Origin: an uncultured Prolixibacteraceae bacterium
GTDB lineage: Bacteria; Bacteroidota; Bacteroidia; Bacteroidales; Prolixibacteraceae
Direction: 5' to 3'
NCBI GenBank assembly: GCA_903834475.1
Contig: CAILJH010000226.1
Span: 1-42,718, forward strand
Length of the DNA: 42,718 bases
Below the pieces are notes generated by a model. It saw only the letters and a program-made list of their open reading frames with translations, was not told the DNA's origin and ran no database searches. This document shows, in pieces, positions 1-9,800 of this stretch. Numbering within the stretch: the first letter of the stretch is position 1; every line of letters begins with the position of its first letter. The position numbers and the translations under genes are program-made.

Positions 1-588
1 AAATATATGCTGAATGTGGTCAATGCGGCACGGTTGTTTTACCCTGACCAGGTCGATAATGCTCATCAGTTTCTTCCCGAAATAAAAGACCTGACGCACG
101 GTATTATTGGTTACGAAGGAATCCGTAAAATGGATGATTACAACAAACCGGAACTGAAAGGTGTCACACCAGTTTCGACCGGTGACGGTCCCAAATGGAC
201 TTCCGGTCAGCCGAAATCATCCATGTTCAGCCTTTACAGCACATCGATTGTCGGCATTTTTGGTGCAATTGTGCATAAAACCGATGTCGAAGGAATTCTG
301 GCACTCGATTGCAATGCAACCGACTTTTATGCTGCAAACAAATTTCCGGAATACCTCTATTACAATCCCTTTGGAAAAGATACCACAGTGTCCTACATTT
401 CAGCATCAAGCGTGGATTTGTTTGATGTCGTCTCCAAAAAATATCTGGCAAAGGGTGAAAACGGAAAGGTTGAATTCAAGTTGCCTGCAGGTCAGGCTGC
501 ACTTGTTGTCATACTTCCTTCAGGAACAAAACTGACATCGGAAAGATCAAAAATAAAAGCCGGTGAGTTAGTAATTGCTTATAAATAG
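1..588 (+). CDS. C-terminal part of a secreted PUL protein, (alpha/alpha)-toroid-like (5' truncated)
   Basis: The reading frame is open to the left edge, so the ATG at 7 is an internal methionine and only the last 195 residues are present. The fragment aligns by eye with roughly residues 368-535 of the large protein at 6836-9952. Shared blocks include LNVxNAxRLFY, a TGD followed by a W-rich stretch, SLYSxSxVG, and an LD/DLNxTDFY block followed by YLYxNP. The C-terminal ~90 residues look like a beta-sandwich that often caps helical-barrel glycosidases. Unlike its paralogue it stops right after this cap, with no LamG or T9SS sorting domain. Its place just upstream of a SusC/SusD pair suggests polysaccharide processing. 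No enzyme family is recognised, and catalytic activity is inference only. Confidence 0.7.
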   Translation, partial: KYMLNVVNAARLFYPDQVDNAHQFLPEIKDLTHGIIGYEGIRKMDDYNKPELKGVTPVSTGDGPKWTSGQPKSSMFSLYSTSIVGIFGAIVHKTDVEGILALDCNATDFYAANKFPEYLYYNPFGKDTTVSYISASSVDLFDVVSKKYLAKGENGKVEFKLPAGQAALVVILPSGTKLTSERSKIKAGELVIAYK

Positions 589-589
589 C

Positions 590-610
590 GCACAGGACTT
601 TGCCCTGTGC
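590..610 (+). terminator. Hairpin after the first PUL gene
   Basis: A perfect 7-bp stem, GCACAGG (590-596) with CCTGTGC (604-610), and a 7-nt loop begin two bases after the stop codon. No T-run follows, so this could be a weak terminator, an mRNA 3'-end stabiliser, or the first hairpin of the repeat cluster that runs to 721. Confidence 0.45.
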
Positions 611-621
611 TATTACATGAC

Positions 622-721
622 GGTCTTTCAGACCTTAAATTGGGTAAAATAATGGATTACGACAGAAGGGGCAAAGCCCCGGCATGTTAAAGCATAGGAT
701 GAAGTGAAACGGAATCCTATG
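622..721. repeat. Cluster of three hairpins, likely dispersed palindromic repeat
   Basis: Three stems occur in a row: GGTCT/AGACC (622-634, TTC loop), GGGGC/GCCCC (668-680, AAA loop) and CATAGGAT/ATCCTATG (693-721, 13-nt loop). With the hairpin at 590-610 this makes four hairpins in 130 bases between two PUL genes. GC-rich hairpins in an AT-rich spacer are typical of dispersed REP-like elements. They could also form a structured leader for the susC mRNA. A genome-wide copy count is needed to confirm the repeat call. Confidence 0.5.
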
Positions 722-757
722 GGAAAATAAGTTTTAAAATCTTTCAAAACTGACAAT

Positions 758-3700
758 ATGAAAAAACTCGCAGTATTAATGATGTTGTTTTCAGTCACCG
801 TATCGCTGTTTGCACAGCGAACGCTTGACGGAACTGCAACCGATGCCAAAACCGGCGAAACGCTGATTGGAGTTTCTGTTTTAATCAAAGGAACTAAGAC
901 AGCTTCAATTACCGATTTCAATGGTAAGTTCCGCCTGGTATCCGATAAAATATCTGATGAATCAGTCGTTGTATTCTCTTATATCGGTTACACATCGGTA
1001 GAAATAACAGCCGGAAAACGGAATGTAATTGACGTCAAACTTTCTTCGGAGGATGTCATGTTGAATGAGATGGTAGTAATTGGATACGGCTCTGTCAAAA
1101 AGCGAAATGTTCTGGGGGCTGTTTCGAAAGTCAATAATCAAGAGCTCACCAAATTACCGGTAGCGGATGTTGCACAGGCATTACAAGGTCGTGTAGCGGG
1201 CGTTCAGGTGACTCAAAATACCGGTGCTCCGGGCGAAGGTGTTTCGGTTCGCGTCCGCGGTGCAGGATCGATAAATTCAGGAAACGATCCGCTTTATATC
1301 GTTGACGGCATTCCAACAGCCGATGCTTTGAAAATTCTTTCTCCGGGTGATATCGAAAGCATAACGGTACTAAAAGATGCTTCGGCGGCTGCAATATACG
1401 GTTCACGCGCAAATAATGGAGTGGTTTTAATTACCACCAAAAAAGGAACAAAGGGTAAAACCAAAGTTACTTATCGCGGACAAACCGGATTTCAGCAGGC
1501 GGCCAACCTCACCAAGATGGTGAATACCAAGGATTATGTCACAATCTATAATGAAGCAGCTACCAACGACAATGCTTTTCTTCCGGAAAGTCTCCGCCGG
1601 GGATTGATCACAACTGAAGATGCGGCAAAATTCGCCAATGTGAACTATGTGAAAGAATTGCTTCAACCAGCACCAATCAATTCGCACGAGGTGTCTCTTT
1701 CAGGGGGAAATGAAACGACTAATTTCCTGATCTCCACTTCGATATTTGATCAGAAAGGAATTGTGAAAGGAACCGGGTATTCCCGCGGAACCTTTAGGAT
1801 TGACTTAAATACGGAAGCAAGTAAATGGTTAACTGTCGGAGTAAATATGCTTGGCGGCGTTACAAGTACTAATATGATCGGAAGTTCGGGCGATGGTGCA
1901 GGCGGTAATGGCGGAAGTGTGGTCCGGTATGCTTTTTTCCGAAACCCGGCCATTCCAATCCGATTTGATAACAGTTCAAAATTTGTTGACCGACCTGCAG
2001 AATATTTCGGAGCTCAGAAATTTGATTCTTTCCTGGGCGATGGGTACAATCCAATCGGGATGAGTGAATACAACGACAATAACCGAAAAGACGACAGCTA
2101 TCTGGGAAAGGCTTATTTTATTGCCAAAATATCTCCTGAATTAAAATTTACCACCAATGTTGGTGTCGATTTTCGCAGTTCGTACAGTCGAAAATTCTCT
2201 CCGACCTGGGGCACACAGGATCGTATTAATGCAAAGAATGGCCTGAGTATCGCGAGCGAACAAGCGGTGAATTTGTCTTTGAATAATTTACTGAATTACG
2301 ATAAAACATTTGGTGATTCACATAACTTTTCGGCCATGCTTGGATTCGAAGCAATCAAAAACAGCGGCAAAGGACTTTATGCCAGCGACATGGATTTTCC
2401 GGTCGAACAGAAAGAACTGATATTTATCGGAAATGGTTTGGGCATCAAGGTCAGCAGCCAGAATGAATATGCTTCAACGCTGGCATCAATTTTCGGCAGA
2501 ATAAACTATGATTATAAAGGAAAGTATTATCTGTCCGGAACACTTAGACGGGATGGTTCTTCACGATTTACCGGTGCAAACAAATGGGGTACTTTCTATT
2601 CAGCTTCAGGCGGATGGGTATTAACTGAAGAAGACTTCCTGAAGGATGTCTCATGGCTATCGAATCTTAAACTTCGTGCAGGCTATGGCGGTGTGGGAAA
2701 CCAGGATATTGGGCTTTATGCTGATAAGGACAGGATTTCTCCCTATTTTAATTATCCCTTTGGAAATACGGCCAACAGTGGTTATGCTCAAACGTCACTC
2801 GGAAACAGCAATCTGAAATGGGAAACCAGCTTTCAGTATAATGGAGGTGTGGATGCCGAACTTTGGAAAGGCGCATTTGCTGTTTCGCTCGACTACTACT
2901 ATAAGGTGACCGAGAATATGTTGGTAAAAGCATCCAATCCACCGTCAGCTGGCTATTCTGACGCAGCCTGGATTAACAGCGGCTCAGTCTTAAACAACGG
3001 GGTTGAACTGGAAGCAACCTATCGTAAAAAGAGTAAGGAATGGGGCTATAGCATTGGAGGAAATCTTGCCTTTGTGCACAATGAAGTTCTGAAATTAAAT
3101 GCGCCGCTTTACGGCGGACTGGTTGAGACAGGCATTTATGCAACACAAACCGCTGTGGGTCATCCCATTGGATCATTCTACATGCTCCAAATGGATGGCA
3201 TATTTCAAAACCCAACTGACATTTTGCTTTCAGCCTATCAGGGAAACAATATTCATCCCGGAGATGTAAAGTTTAAAGATAATAATGGTGACGGGCATAT
3301 TGACAACCTCGACCGAGCTTATCTTGGAAGTGCAATTCCCTGGCTGAACGGTGGACTGAATCTTGCCGGAAACTATAAAAGCTTTGATGTGAACCTGTTC
3401 TTTCAAGGGGTCTATGGAAATAAAATCTACTCTCAGGTTAATCAGGATATCGAAGGCTTTTACCGCGGATTTACCGTCACCCAGCGCTATTTTGATGAAC
3501 GCTGGACGGGCGAAGGAACTTCCAATACGCAGCCAAGGGCTTCCTGGACTTCCAAGTCGAACAATGCTATGCCTTCCTCCCGGTTTTTGGAAGATGGAGC
3601 ATACCTCAGATTGAAAAACATTCAGATCGGATATACTCTTCCACAGAAAACGCTTAAGGCTGTTGGCTTATCACAGGTGCGGGTTTATGCCTCAGGAAGC

Positions 3701-3853
3701 AACTTGCTTACCCTCACCAAATATACCGGACTTGACCCTGAAATGACTGTAAGCGACAACTCCAAATCGGAGGGAGACCGCTCCAACGGCATCGACTGGG
3801 GAACTTATCCTTCGGCAAGAACTTTCATACTTGGACTTGACATCACCTTTTAA
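758..3853 (+). CDS. SusC/RagA-like TonB-dependent outer membrane transporter
   Basis: This 1031-residue protein imports oligosaccharides across the outer membrane using TonB energy, with SusD as its surface lid. A Sec signal peptide ends near residue 20 (SLFAQ). A carboxypeptidase-regulatory-like domain follows at about 23-98. The TonB-box-like segment EMVVIGYG is at 104-111. The plug domain carries the SusC-family signatures LQGRVAGVQV (142-151) and DPLYIVDGIP (177-186). The rest is a 22-strand-type barrel ending in an aromatic residue (LDITF), as outer membrane proteins usually do. Length is typical. The ATG at 758 starts the signal peptide directly. susD follows 11 bases after the stop. 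The substrate cannot be read from the sequence. Confidence 0.96.
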   Translation: MKKLAVLMMLFSVTVSLFAQRTLDGTATDAKTGETLIGVSVLIKGTKTASITDFNGKFRLVSDKISDESVVVFSYIGYTSVEITAGKRNVIDVKLSSEDVMLNEMVVIGYGSVKKRNVLGAVSKVNNQELTKLPVADVAQALQGRVAGVQVTQNTGAPGEGVSVRVRGAGSINSGNDPLYIVDGIPTADALKILSPGDIESITVLKDASAAAIYGSRANNGVVLITTKKGTKGKTKVTYRGQTGFQQAANLTKMVNTKDYVTIYNEAATNDNAFLPESLRRGLITTEDAAKFANVNYVKELLQPAPINSHEVSLSGGNETTNFLISTSIFDQKGIVKGTGYSRGTFRIDLNTEASKWLTVGVNMLGGVTSTNMIGSSGDGAGGNGGSVVRYAFFRNPAIPIRFDNSSKFVDRPAEYFGAQKFDSFLGDGYNPIGMSEYNDNNRKDDSYLGKAYFIAKISPELKFTTNVGVDFRSSYSRKFSPTWGTQDRINAKNGLSIASEQAVNLSLNNLLNYDKTFGDSHNFSAMLGFEAIKNSGKGLYASDMDFPVEQKELIFIGNGLGIKVSSQNEYASTLASIFGRINYDYKGKYYLSGTLRRDGSSRFTGANKWGTFYSASGGWVLTEEDFLKDVSWLSNLKLRAGYGGVGNQDIGLYADKDRISPYFNYPFGNTANSGYAQTSLGNSNLKWETSFQYNGGVDAELWKGAFAVSLDYYYKVTENMLVKASNPPSAGYSDAAWINSGSVLNNGVELEATYRKKSKEWGYSIGGNLAFVHNEVLKLNAPLYGGLVETGIYATQTAVGHPIGSFYMLQMDGIFQNPTDILLSAYQGNNIHPGDVKFKDNNGDGHIDNLDRAYLGSAIPWLNGGLNLAGNYKSFDVNLFFQGVYGNKIYSQVNQDIEGFYRGFTVTQRYFDERWTGEGTSNTQPRASWTSKSNNAMPSSRFLEDGAYLRLKNIQIGYTLPQKTLKAVGLSQVRVYASGSNLLTLTKYTGLDPEMTVSDNSKSEGDRSNGIDWGTYPSARTFILGLDITF

Positions 3854-3864
3854 ATAAATTGACT

Positions 3865-5415
3865 ATGAAACGGATTTTAAATAAAATATCACCCCGAGTA
3901 CTCGGGGTCAGAAATCAGATGATGAATGTGAATGTCTCAAAAACTGGAAAGATAAAACTTCAGACCGGATTGCTTCTTGGATTTATTTCAATTCTATTCG
4001 GTGGATGTAATTCTTTCCTGACCGAAAACCTGAAAGGAAGTTTTTCTACTGAAACCTTTTACCAGAACGACAAACAGGCACTTCAGGCAATTGCCGGAGT
4101 TTACAATGCCATTTCCTTTTCGAGTGCCGACAATGTAATCTGGGTATTTGGCGATGTCGCTTCTGACGATGCGGTAAAAGGCGGTAACCCGGGCGACCAG
4201 TCAGAAATTACTTACATCGATCTGTTCACTGCCAATTCAACCAATGGAATGACCAACAATTACTGGAAATTCACCTACGAAGCTATCGCACGCGCCAACA
4301 ATGTAATTGCCAATGTTCCGGGAGTGACCATGGATGAAGCTATTAAAAACCGGATTGTCGGTGAAGCCAAATTCATCAGGGCATACAGTTATTTCAATCT
4401 GGTGAATATTTTCGGGAAGGTTCCCCTGAAGCTTTTTCCCCAGCTCACCCAAGCCACGATTAATGTGCCGTTAAGCGAAGTGTCCGAAATTTATTTGCAA
4501 ATTGAAAAGGACTTAACTGAAGCGGCTGCGGTTTTACCGGTTTCATACACTTCAGCAGATATTGGACGTGCTACAAAAGGTGCAGCCTTTGCGATGCTCG
4601 GAAAAGCAAGTTTGTATGAGCAAAAATGGGCCGCTGCTTCGGGTTATTTTCAACAGGTGGAAGACCTGGGAATATACAGCCTTTTGCCCGATTATGCCAA
4701 TAATTTCAAATTGGCTCACGAAAACAGCACCGAATCTATTTTTGAAATTCAACAGAAGACCGGACAGAATCCAATGACCGGAAATGCCATGAATCAGTGG
4801 TTTGCGCCTCCTACGGAAGGTGGATATTATTTCAATGCACCCACTCAGAAACTGGTTGATGCTTTTGAACGGAGTGCCACCGGTGAAGTTGATCCACGCC
4901 TTGATTCTTCAATTGGTCGTGATGGTCAGCCCTGGCTCAATGGAGATCTTTTCAGTGCCGGCTGGTCTCCGACCGGATACCTTACAAAAAAACACCAGCA
5001 GCCTCTTTCCGAAGTTTCTTCTTCGTTGAAAGGCGATGGTGACCTCAATTATATTTACCTGCGCTATGCCGATGTTTTGCTCATGAAAGCTGAAGCATAC
5101 AACGAAACAGGCAATGCTCAACTGGCCAAAACCAACCTCAACAAAGTGAGGCAGCGTGCCCGTTTAAGTTTTAAAGGAACTCCTCCCGCAGATCTGTTGG
5201 CTGATGTCACAACTTCAGATCAGAACCTGCTCCGGACAGCTATCCAAAATGAACGGAGAGTTGAACTGGCGCAGGAATTTCACCGCTATTTCGACCTTAC
5301 ACGCTGGGGTAAATCGGTTGCCGAAGCTGCGCTTGGACCTGATTATAACTATGAAACCAAACGGTATTTCCCAATTCCGCAGGCTGAAATAGATACAAAC
5401 CAGGCCATTAAATGA
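3865..5415 (+). CDS. SusD/RagB-like surface glycan-binding lipoprotein
   Basis: SusD-family proteins cap the SusC barrel on the cell surface and bind the target glycan. The protein has a lipobox (LFGGC, Cys48), a TPR-rich helical body, and the C-terminal family blocks NERRVELAQEFHRYFDLTRWG and YFPIPQAEID. It ends at IDTNQAIK, a few residues earlier than many members. The start is uncertain. ATG 3865 gives 516 residues but an unusually long 48-residue signal region. ATG 3919 or 3922 gives a normal ~30-residue lipoprotein signal. A perfect 18-bp palindrome (3891-3908) lies between these starts. A TTG at 3859 is also in frame but is less likely. The gene is certainly co-transcribed with susC. 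Confidence 0.95.
   Translation: MKRILNKISPRVLGVRNQMMNVNVSKTGKIKLQTGLLLGFISILFGGCNSFLTENLKGSFSTETFYQNDKQALQAIAGVYNAISFSSADNVIWVFGDVASDDAVKGGNPGDQSEITYIDLFTANSTNGMTNNYWKFTYEAIARANNVIANVPGVTMDEAIKNRIVGEAKFIRAYSYFNLVNIFGKVPLKLFPQLTQATINVPLSEVSEIYLQIEKDLTEAAAVLPVSYTSADIGRATKGAAFAMLGKASLYEQKWAAASGYFQQVEDLGIYSLLPDYANNFKLAHENSTESIFEIQQKTGQNPMTGNAMNQWFAPPTEGGYYFNAPTQKLVDAFERSATGEVDPRLDSSIGRDGQPWLNGDLFSAGWSPTGYLTKKHQQPLSEVSSSLKGDGDLNYIYLRYADVLLMKAEAYNETGNAQLAKTNLNKVRQRARLSFKGTPPADLLADVTTSDQNLLRTAIQNERRVELAQEFHRYFDLTRWGKSVAEAALGPDYNYETKRYFPIPQAEIDTNQAIK
3891..3908. repeat. Perfect 18-bp GTAC-centred palindrome at the start of susD
   Basis: The arms ACCCCGAGT / ACTCGGGGT match perfectly. The element lies 38 bases after the susC stop and within the first codons of susD if ATG 3865 is used. 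In RNA it folds into a GC-rich hairpin. It shares its GTAC centre and C-run/G-run arms with the palindrome at 6737-6758. Confidence 0.8.
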
Positions 5416-5443
5416 AAATTTTAGATGACAAAAACAATTCATC

Positions 5444-5459
5444 ATTATTAATTAATAAT
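5444..5459. repeat. AT-only 16-bp palindrome between susD and the LamG gene
   Basis: ATTATTAATTAATAAT is a perfect palindrome 28 bases after the susD stop. Being AT-only it forms a weak hairpin and may be chance. No function is claimed. Confidence 0.35.
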
Positions 5460-5475
5460 CCTTAAATGTAACATT

Positions 5476-6561
5476 ATGAAAATGAAAAATTTGATTAGAG
5501 TTCGTACTATGCTGCTTATGCTTCTTGTAAGTTCAGCTATTTTTCTTGGATCGTGCAAAAAAGACGCGGCTATTGTCGAAGGCGACAAAACTGTGCTTAC
5601 TGCTACGATCGCAACTGCTGATGCACTTTCAGCCAAGGCTGTTGTAGCCGATTACCCACAAGCTGGAATCACCACTTACCAGACTACTTTAGCAACTGTG
5701 AAAACAGCTGCTGCAACTCCTCTCACTCAGGTTGAAATCGACAACCTGAATATTCAGTTATTAGCTGCCATGGCTACCTTAAATACTCAGGCATATGGCT
5801 TTATTGATGAATCAAAGTACCTGAATGCCGGCTGGCATTTTGACGAAGGAACAGGAACTACGGCAACTGCTTTCTCAACCGTTAAACATGTAGCAAGCTT
5901 TAAAGGTGGAAATTCAGCGATACTGGGAGCAACTGCTGTTGGAGCACCAACCTGGGTAGCAGGCGTAAAAGGTGGAAAAGCTGTTTATTTGAATGGCGGA
6001 GCTCATCTTGAAGTTCCTTACACCAATGCCTTCCTTCCAGCTAATCTTACCATTTCGGTATGGATTAAAGCTGACGAATTGTACGAAAACAACTACATTC
6101 TTTCACAGAATTTCTGGCAGGGTTATAAACTGCAGACTCAGGGTGGCGGAAAACCGTTCTTTACTTACAAGAAAGTTGACGGTGGTATTATCGATGCTGA
6201 TAACGAAACTGACAATTCAGTAAAAGCCACCCAATGGACTCACATAGTTGTTTCTGTTAATGGCACTTCCAATGAGTTGAAATTCTATATAAACGGAACA
6301 CTCACCAAAACATGGACCGCTGCAAATAAAGGCATTGGCCCAATTATCCAGACCCTTTCTGCACCTGCTGCTCAGCCATTCCTGATTGGATGTGTTGCAA
6401 CTGACGACGAACTTGCCAATGATGCAGGTGTCGGCTGGATGGGATGGACAACTGCTGCTAACTTTGGATATTTCAAAGGTGTAATCGACGAATTGAAAAT
6501 CTACAACATCGCTTTGGCTGATGGTCAGGTTTCAAAACTCTACAATGACGAAAAACCGTAA
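5476..6561 (+). CDS. LamG-domain lipoprotein, probable PUL surface glycan-binding protein
   Basis: This 361-residue lipoprotein has a lipobox at FLGSC (Cys27) followed by KKD, so it is lipid-anchored and probably surface exposed. Residues ~35-105 are Ala/Thr-rich and helical, resembling FIVAR-type spacer modules. From ~113 to the C-terminus there is a LamG/concanavalin-like jellyroll: a W-F-D-E start, LTISVWIKAD, THIVVSVNG, KFYINGTL and a closing GVIDELKIYNIAL. This fold usually binds carbohydrate. The position after susD matches that of SusE/SusF-like glycan-binding lipoproteins, although the architecture differs. A long hairpin terminator follows at 6600-6642, so it probably closes the susCD transcript. 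Binding specificity is unknown. Confidence 0.85.
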   Translation: MKMKNLIRVRTMLLMLLVSSAIFLGSCKKDAAIVEGDKTVLTATIATADALSAKAVVADYPQAGITTYQTTLATVKTAAATPLTQVEIDNLNIQLLAAMATLNTQAYGFIDESKYLNAGWHFDEGTGTTATAFSTVKHVASFKGGNSAILGATAVGAPTWVAGVKGGKAVYLNGGAHLEVPYTNAFLPANLTISVWIKADELYENNYILSQNFWQGYKLQTQGGGKPFFTYKKVDGGIIDADNETDNSVKATQWTHIVVSVNGTSNELKFYINGTLTKTWTAANKGIGPIIQTLSAPAAQPFLIGCVATDDELANDAGVGWMGWTTAANFGYFKGVIDELKIYNIALADGQVSKLYNDEKP

Positions 6562-6575
6562 TTAACCGGTTAATT
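6560..6575. repeat. 16-bp palindrome at the stop codon of the LamG gene
   Basis: AATTAACCGGTTAATT is perfectly symmetric and includes the last two bases of the stop codon. It is either a short hairpin or chance. Confidence 0.35.
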
Positions 6576-6599
6576 TGATTGTTTAAATTTTAAAGGGAA

Positions 6600-6655
6600 A
6601 GGCTCAAGGTTTCCGGCATCGGTGATGCGGGGACTTGAGCCTACTCCTTTTTTGG
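6600..6655 (+). terminator. Long hairpin with T-run, terminator of the susCD-LamG transcript
   Basis: The outer stem AGGCTCAAG (6600-6608) pairs with CTTGAGCCT (6634-6642). The inner arms pair through GGCATC/GATGC around a GGT loop with few mismatches. A run of T residues follows (about 6648-6653). This is a strong intrinsic terminator and it separates the susCD unit from the large T9SS cargo gene. Confidence 0.75.
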
Positions 6656-6687
6656 ATTGAAAGAAAATAATTGGATCTTGATTTTTG

Positions 6688-6805
6688 ATCCCGTTAGGGA
6701 TTTTATGTAGGTAGAGTTTAAATTGTCCTATCCGGGTTTCGTCCCGTACGGGACGAAATATTTTCTTTAAATTTCCCTCCTACCCATATTTTGTGCCTCT
6801 GGCAC
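6688..6805. repeat. Composite palindromic element: three hairpins, REP-like
   Basis: Three palindromes lie at even spacing: ATCCC/GGGAT with a GTTA loop (6688-6701), a perfect 22-bp GTAC-centred palindrome (6737-6758, core GTCCCGTACGGGAC), and GTGCC/GGCAC with a TCT loop (6793-6805). The spacers are AT-rich. The layout is that of a dispersed composite repeat, not a promoter. It fills most of the leader of the gene at 6836. Confidence 0.6.
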
Positions 6806-6835
6806 CACCCTTAAAACAACCATAATCCTTCCTCC

Positions 6836-9800
6836 ATGATCCGCTATTTACTTCTTCTGCAACTCTGCATTTTTTCCTTGCTCTCTTTCGCACAGCAGGG
6901 ACAGCTGAGTATTTCACGGATCGATCAGATGCCCGATTTACCAAAACCACTGATGATCAGAGAATGGAAAACTGTGGCTCACGATTATGACAACTTTGTT
7001 TTCAACACAAGCAAAACAGGACAATATCTACCTTTGTCGCGCCTTGGCACAACCGGACAGTTTAATTACACCGATAACATTCCGCTGTTTCTCGATTCCT
7101 ATATAGGTGCAGCCAGTCATCCCAATGAGGCAGAAGCAATTAACATTATTCCAGCAATTGTTGGGGCAAGTCTCGCCGGAATTGACAAAAGCAATCAAAA
7201 CGGTTTAAACTGGGTAAGCAAAACCAAAGATTTCTTCAACCTTAAAAATGGCCAGAACGTCTATCTTAACAGCTATTCAACCACTTCGGGCAGCGACTGG
7301 TGGTACGATGTCATGCCCAATATTTTCTTCTACCAGTTGCATTCACTTTATCCCAATGCCAGTCCTGAATTTATCACACAATTCACTTCCGTAGCCGACC
7401 GCTGGCTAAATTGCGTCAGCCAATTGGGTGGTACCACTAAACCATGGACTTTGCCAAACATGAATTACCGTGCTTTTAACCTGAAAACCGGATTGCCGCT
7501 CAATGAAAGCGTTCCGGAGCCCGAATCTTCAGGAAGTATTGCCTGGCTACTCTACAACGCTTACCTCGAAACCGGAAACCGGAAATATTTCGAAGGCGCC
7601 CAGTTATCCATGGACTATTTGTCCGCAATGACAACAAATCCATCCTACGAACTTCAGTTACCATATGGAATGCTAACTGCAGCGCGCATGAATGCCGTTG
7701 AAGGAACCAATTATCCTTTGCAGAAAATGCTTGGCTGGAGCTTCGACCGTGGTGCGCTCCGGGGATGGGGATCCATTGTTGGAACCTGGGGTGGACTCGA
7801 CGTTTCGGGCCTGATCGGAGAAGCCAACGATGGTGGAAACGATTACGCCTTTGTCATGAATGGATTTCAACAGGCAGCTGCGCTGGCGCCACTCCCCAAA
7901 TATGACAAACGCTTTGCCCGTTCGATTGCCAAATGGATACTGAATGTTACCAATGCCAGCAGGCTCTTTTACTGGAATGCACTACCACAACCGAACCAGG
8001 ATTCGTACAGCTGGGCTTCCGCAAACGACCCGACTGCCTGTATTCCACACGAATCCATGAAACAAGTTCTTCAGGGGAAAACACCCTTTGCTACCGGCGA
8101 TGCCATTGGCGGAGGATGGGCCTCCACCAACCTGTCGCTTTACAGCGGCTCAAGTGTAGGCTACCTTGCAGCTGTGGTACAAACTACCAATATTCCTGAA
8201 ATCCTTCAGATCGACCTGAATAAAACTGATTTTTATGGTGAAAATGGATTGGTTTCTTACTTGTATTTTAACCCGACCTCAGGAGCTAAACAGGTGAATG
8301 TAAATCTTCCTTCAGGAACATTTGGTGTGTACGATGCAATTACCGAAACCACTCTTTTCTCAGGCGTATCCGGATCGATCCAGTTGTCGGTACCAGCCGG
8401 AGAAGTTCGACTGATCAGGCTTTACCAGTCAAATCTGGTTCCTGTTGCACGTAATGGAAAACTGTATGCAGGAAATGATGTTCTTGATTATCATTATCAG
8501 TACAATTATGCTGAAACCCTCCGGATAAAATCTATTTCAACCGATAAGAATCCAATTATTACCAGTTCAGTTTTTACAGCATTTTGCACAGTTGGAAATA
8601 TCCCATCGGGAGCCCAGGTGCAGTATGAATGGTTTATGGACGGCGCCCAGATTGCCGGACAAAACCAGTCGCAGGTTCAGCTAACAGCAACCGCTAAGTT
8701 ATCGCAACCGATACTCAAATGCCGAATCAGTTCCAACGGTCAGACAGCAGAAGATACACTTAAAATCCAGGTGGTCGATCGAATCTCAGCGCCACCGGTT
8801 TTAAAAGGCATTCAGTCTGAATCAAAATATACCGGTACCGGTGAAACCAATGCATTTACTGCGCTCACTTTACCTGTTCCTGGTGAAGTACTGGAATATC
8901 ACTGGAGCGTTTCATCCGGAAACCTAAATCAAACCAATGGAAATTCAGTCACATGGCAGGCGCCAGGTGCACCCGGCGTGGCAACAATCACATTGAAGGT
9001 TACCAATCAGGAAAATCTTTCCACCACCCTATCCATTGGGGCACTAACGAAAAATACAAATCTTCCTTCTCAAACTCCGCTAATCTGGTATCCGTTCGAT
9101 CTGGACAATCGAAATGCGGTGGCCGACCGCTTCCATGCCACGGTTATCGGAGCAACCAAAACAACAGATGCCTGGAATATAGCCCTGAAGGCCTACCGGT
9201 TTACTTCCGGACAAAACATCATATCTACCGACAACAATGCTGACCTGAACTTTGCTGACGCGGTCAGCCTGAGTTGCTGGGTGAAATGCGAAGAATTAGG
9301 CTCTGAACGGTTTATCATTTCCCACGGATCGTGGCAACAGCGGTATAAACTATCCATTACTCCGGAAGGACGGCTTCGGTGGACGGTCAAAACAAACACA
9401 GGTGTTGCAGACCTTGACGGTTCTGCGCCCATTGATCTGAACCGCTTTTACCATGTAACTGCTGTCTATACCGGCTATTCCATGGAACTTTATATTGATG
9501 GTGTTCTGGATACCTTTAAAGCCTTTTCGGGAGCTATTCAGGCTTCCACAAAGCCAATCACAATCGGACGGATGGATAATGTGGAAACCCAGTATGCACT
9601 TCGCGGAAGTGTAGATGAATTCAAGTTATGGAAAGTCGAAATTCCGCCTTCACAGATTGTGCAATTAAAGAACCGGTGGCCAACAGTTGTCGGGAATATT
9701 TCGGCTGATCCGATTATTCGGATTTATCCCAATCCAACTGAACGGATCATTCATATCGAAATTAACGGGTTGGTTCAAGCTCAACATATTCTGCTTTACA

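Noticed and set aside
7-588. Complete gene starting at ATG 7
   Set aside because: The frame is open to base 1, and KYMLNVVN aligns with an internal part of the paralogue, so the ATG is internal and the gene is truncated by the window edge.
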